Origin: an uncultured Clostridia bacterium
GTDB lineage: Bacteria > Bacillota > Clostridia > Saccharofermentanales > Saccharofermentanaceae
Direction: 5' to 3'
Assembly (NCBI GenBank): GCA_946405115.1
Contig: CAMJGB010000129.1
Location: 1 to 5,549, forward strand
Length of the DNA: 5,549 bases
The notes below the pieces were generated by a model that was given only the letters and a program-made list of their open reading frames with translations, did not search any database and was not told the DNA's origin. Below, piece by piece: positions 5,501 to 5,549 of this stretch. Position numbers and translations under genes: made by a program. How positions within the stretch are numbered: position 1 is the first letter of the stretch; each line of letters starts with the position of its first letter.

Positions 5501-5549
5501 TGCTGCCTTTTCCTCTTGATGTCAGCCTTATGATGTTCTTTATCTACGG
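5500..5549 (+). CDS. N-terminal fragment of a hydrophobic, probably membrane protein
   Basis: An open frame starts at ATG 5500-5502, overlapping the methyltransferase stop (TGATG), with AAAGGAGGA at 5486-5494, 5 nt ahead. Only 16 full codons are visible (MLPFPLDVSLMMFFIY) before the window ends. The stretch from Val8 is hydrophobic and looks like the beginning of a membrane segment. The FFIYG run recalls the first helix of clostridial multi-pass proteins of the putative ABC-transporter type IV family (FFIYSFLGW-like), but this is too little sequence to assign a family. The strong ribosome binding site and stop/start overlap are the main reasons to believe it is a real gene in the same operon. 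Confidence 0.6.
   Translation, partial: MLPFPLDVSLMMFFIY

Overview
The window looks like a housekeeping stretch of a Bacillota (Firmicutes) chromosome, most likely a gut- or rumen-type member of class Clostridia. The evidence is the strong purine-rich ribosome binding sites, the Gly/Met-rich YbaB N-terminus, an RqcP-type S4 protein, a streptococcal/clostridial-type TrpRS with a true HIGH motif, a QueT transporter and a YbxB-type methyltransferase. I cannot fix the genus from the sequence. Every gene I can support lies on the + strand and they are tightly packed.

Layout: (1) 1-151 is the C-terminal tail of an FAD-dependent oxidoreductase. (2) 197-1411 is a compact cluster, ybaB-recR-rqcP, with a 1-nt gap at the first junction and a 1-nt TGATG overlap at the second. 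It is preceded by a possible extended -10 promoter placed right behind the upstream stop codon. (3) 1412-1503 is the only real intergenic regulatory region. It holds a perfect 10-11 bp inverted repeat followed by a broken T-tract (probable terminator of the recR cluster), with a good sigma-A-type promoter (TTGAAA-17-TAAAAT) superimposed on it. (4) 1504 to the end is a second likely operon: trpS, a CobB-type sirtuin, a Gfo/Idh/MocA oxidoreductase, queT, a YbxB/RsmC-like methyltransferase, and the first 17 codons of a hydrophobic protein. I see no terminator between these genes, and gaps run from 34 nt down to a 1-nt overlap.

How the genes work together: the first cluster joins DNA housekeeping and recombination repair (YbaB, RecR) to rescue of stalled ribosomes (RqcP). 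The second has a loose tRNA/ribosome theme (tryptophan charging, uptake of a queuosine precursor, probable rRNA methylation) combined with two NAD(P)-using enzymes. That shared theme is inference from proximity.

I found no mobile element, CRISPR array, tRNA or rRNA gene, and no convincing new system. The items most worth checking are the superimposed terminator/promoter/dyad before trpS, the recR-rqcP coupling, queT placed deep inside an operon with no riboswitch in front, the substituted acidic residue in the RecR Toprim motif, and the sirtuin beside trpS with a substituted acyl-selectivity motif.
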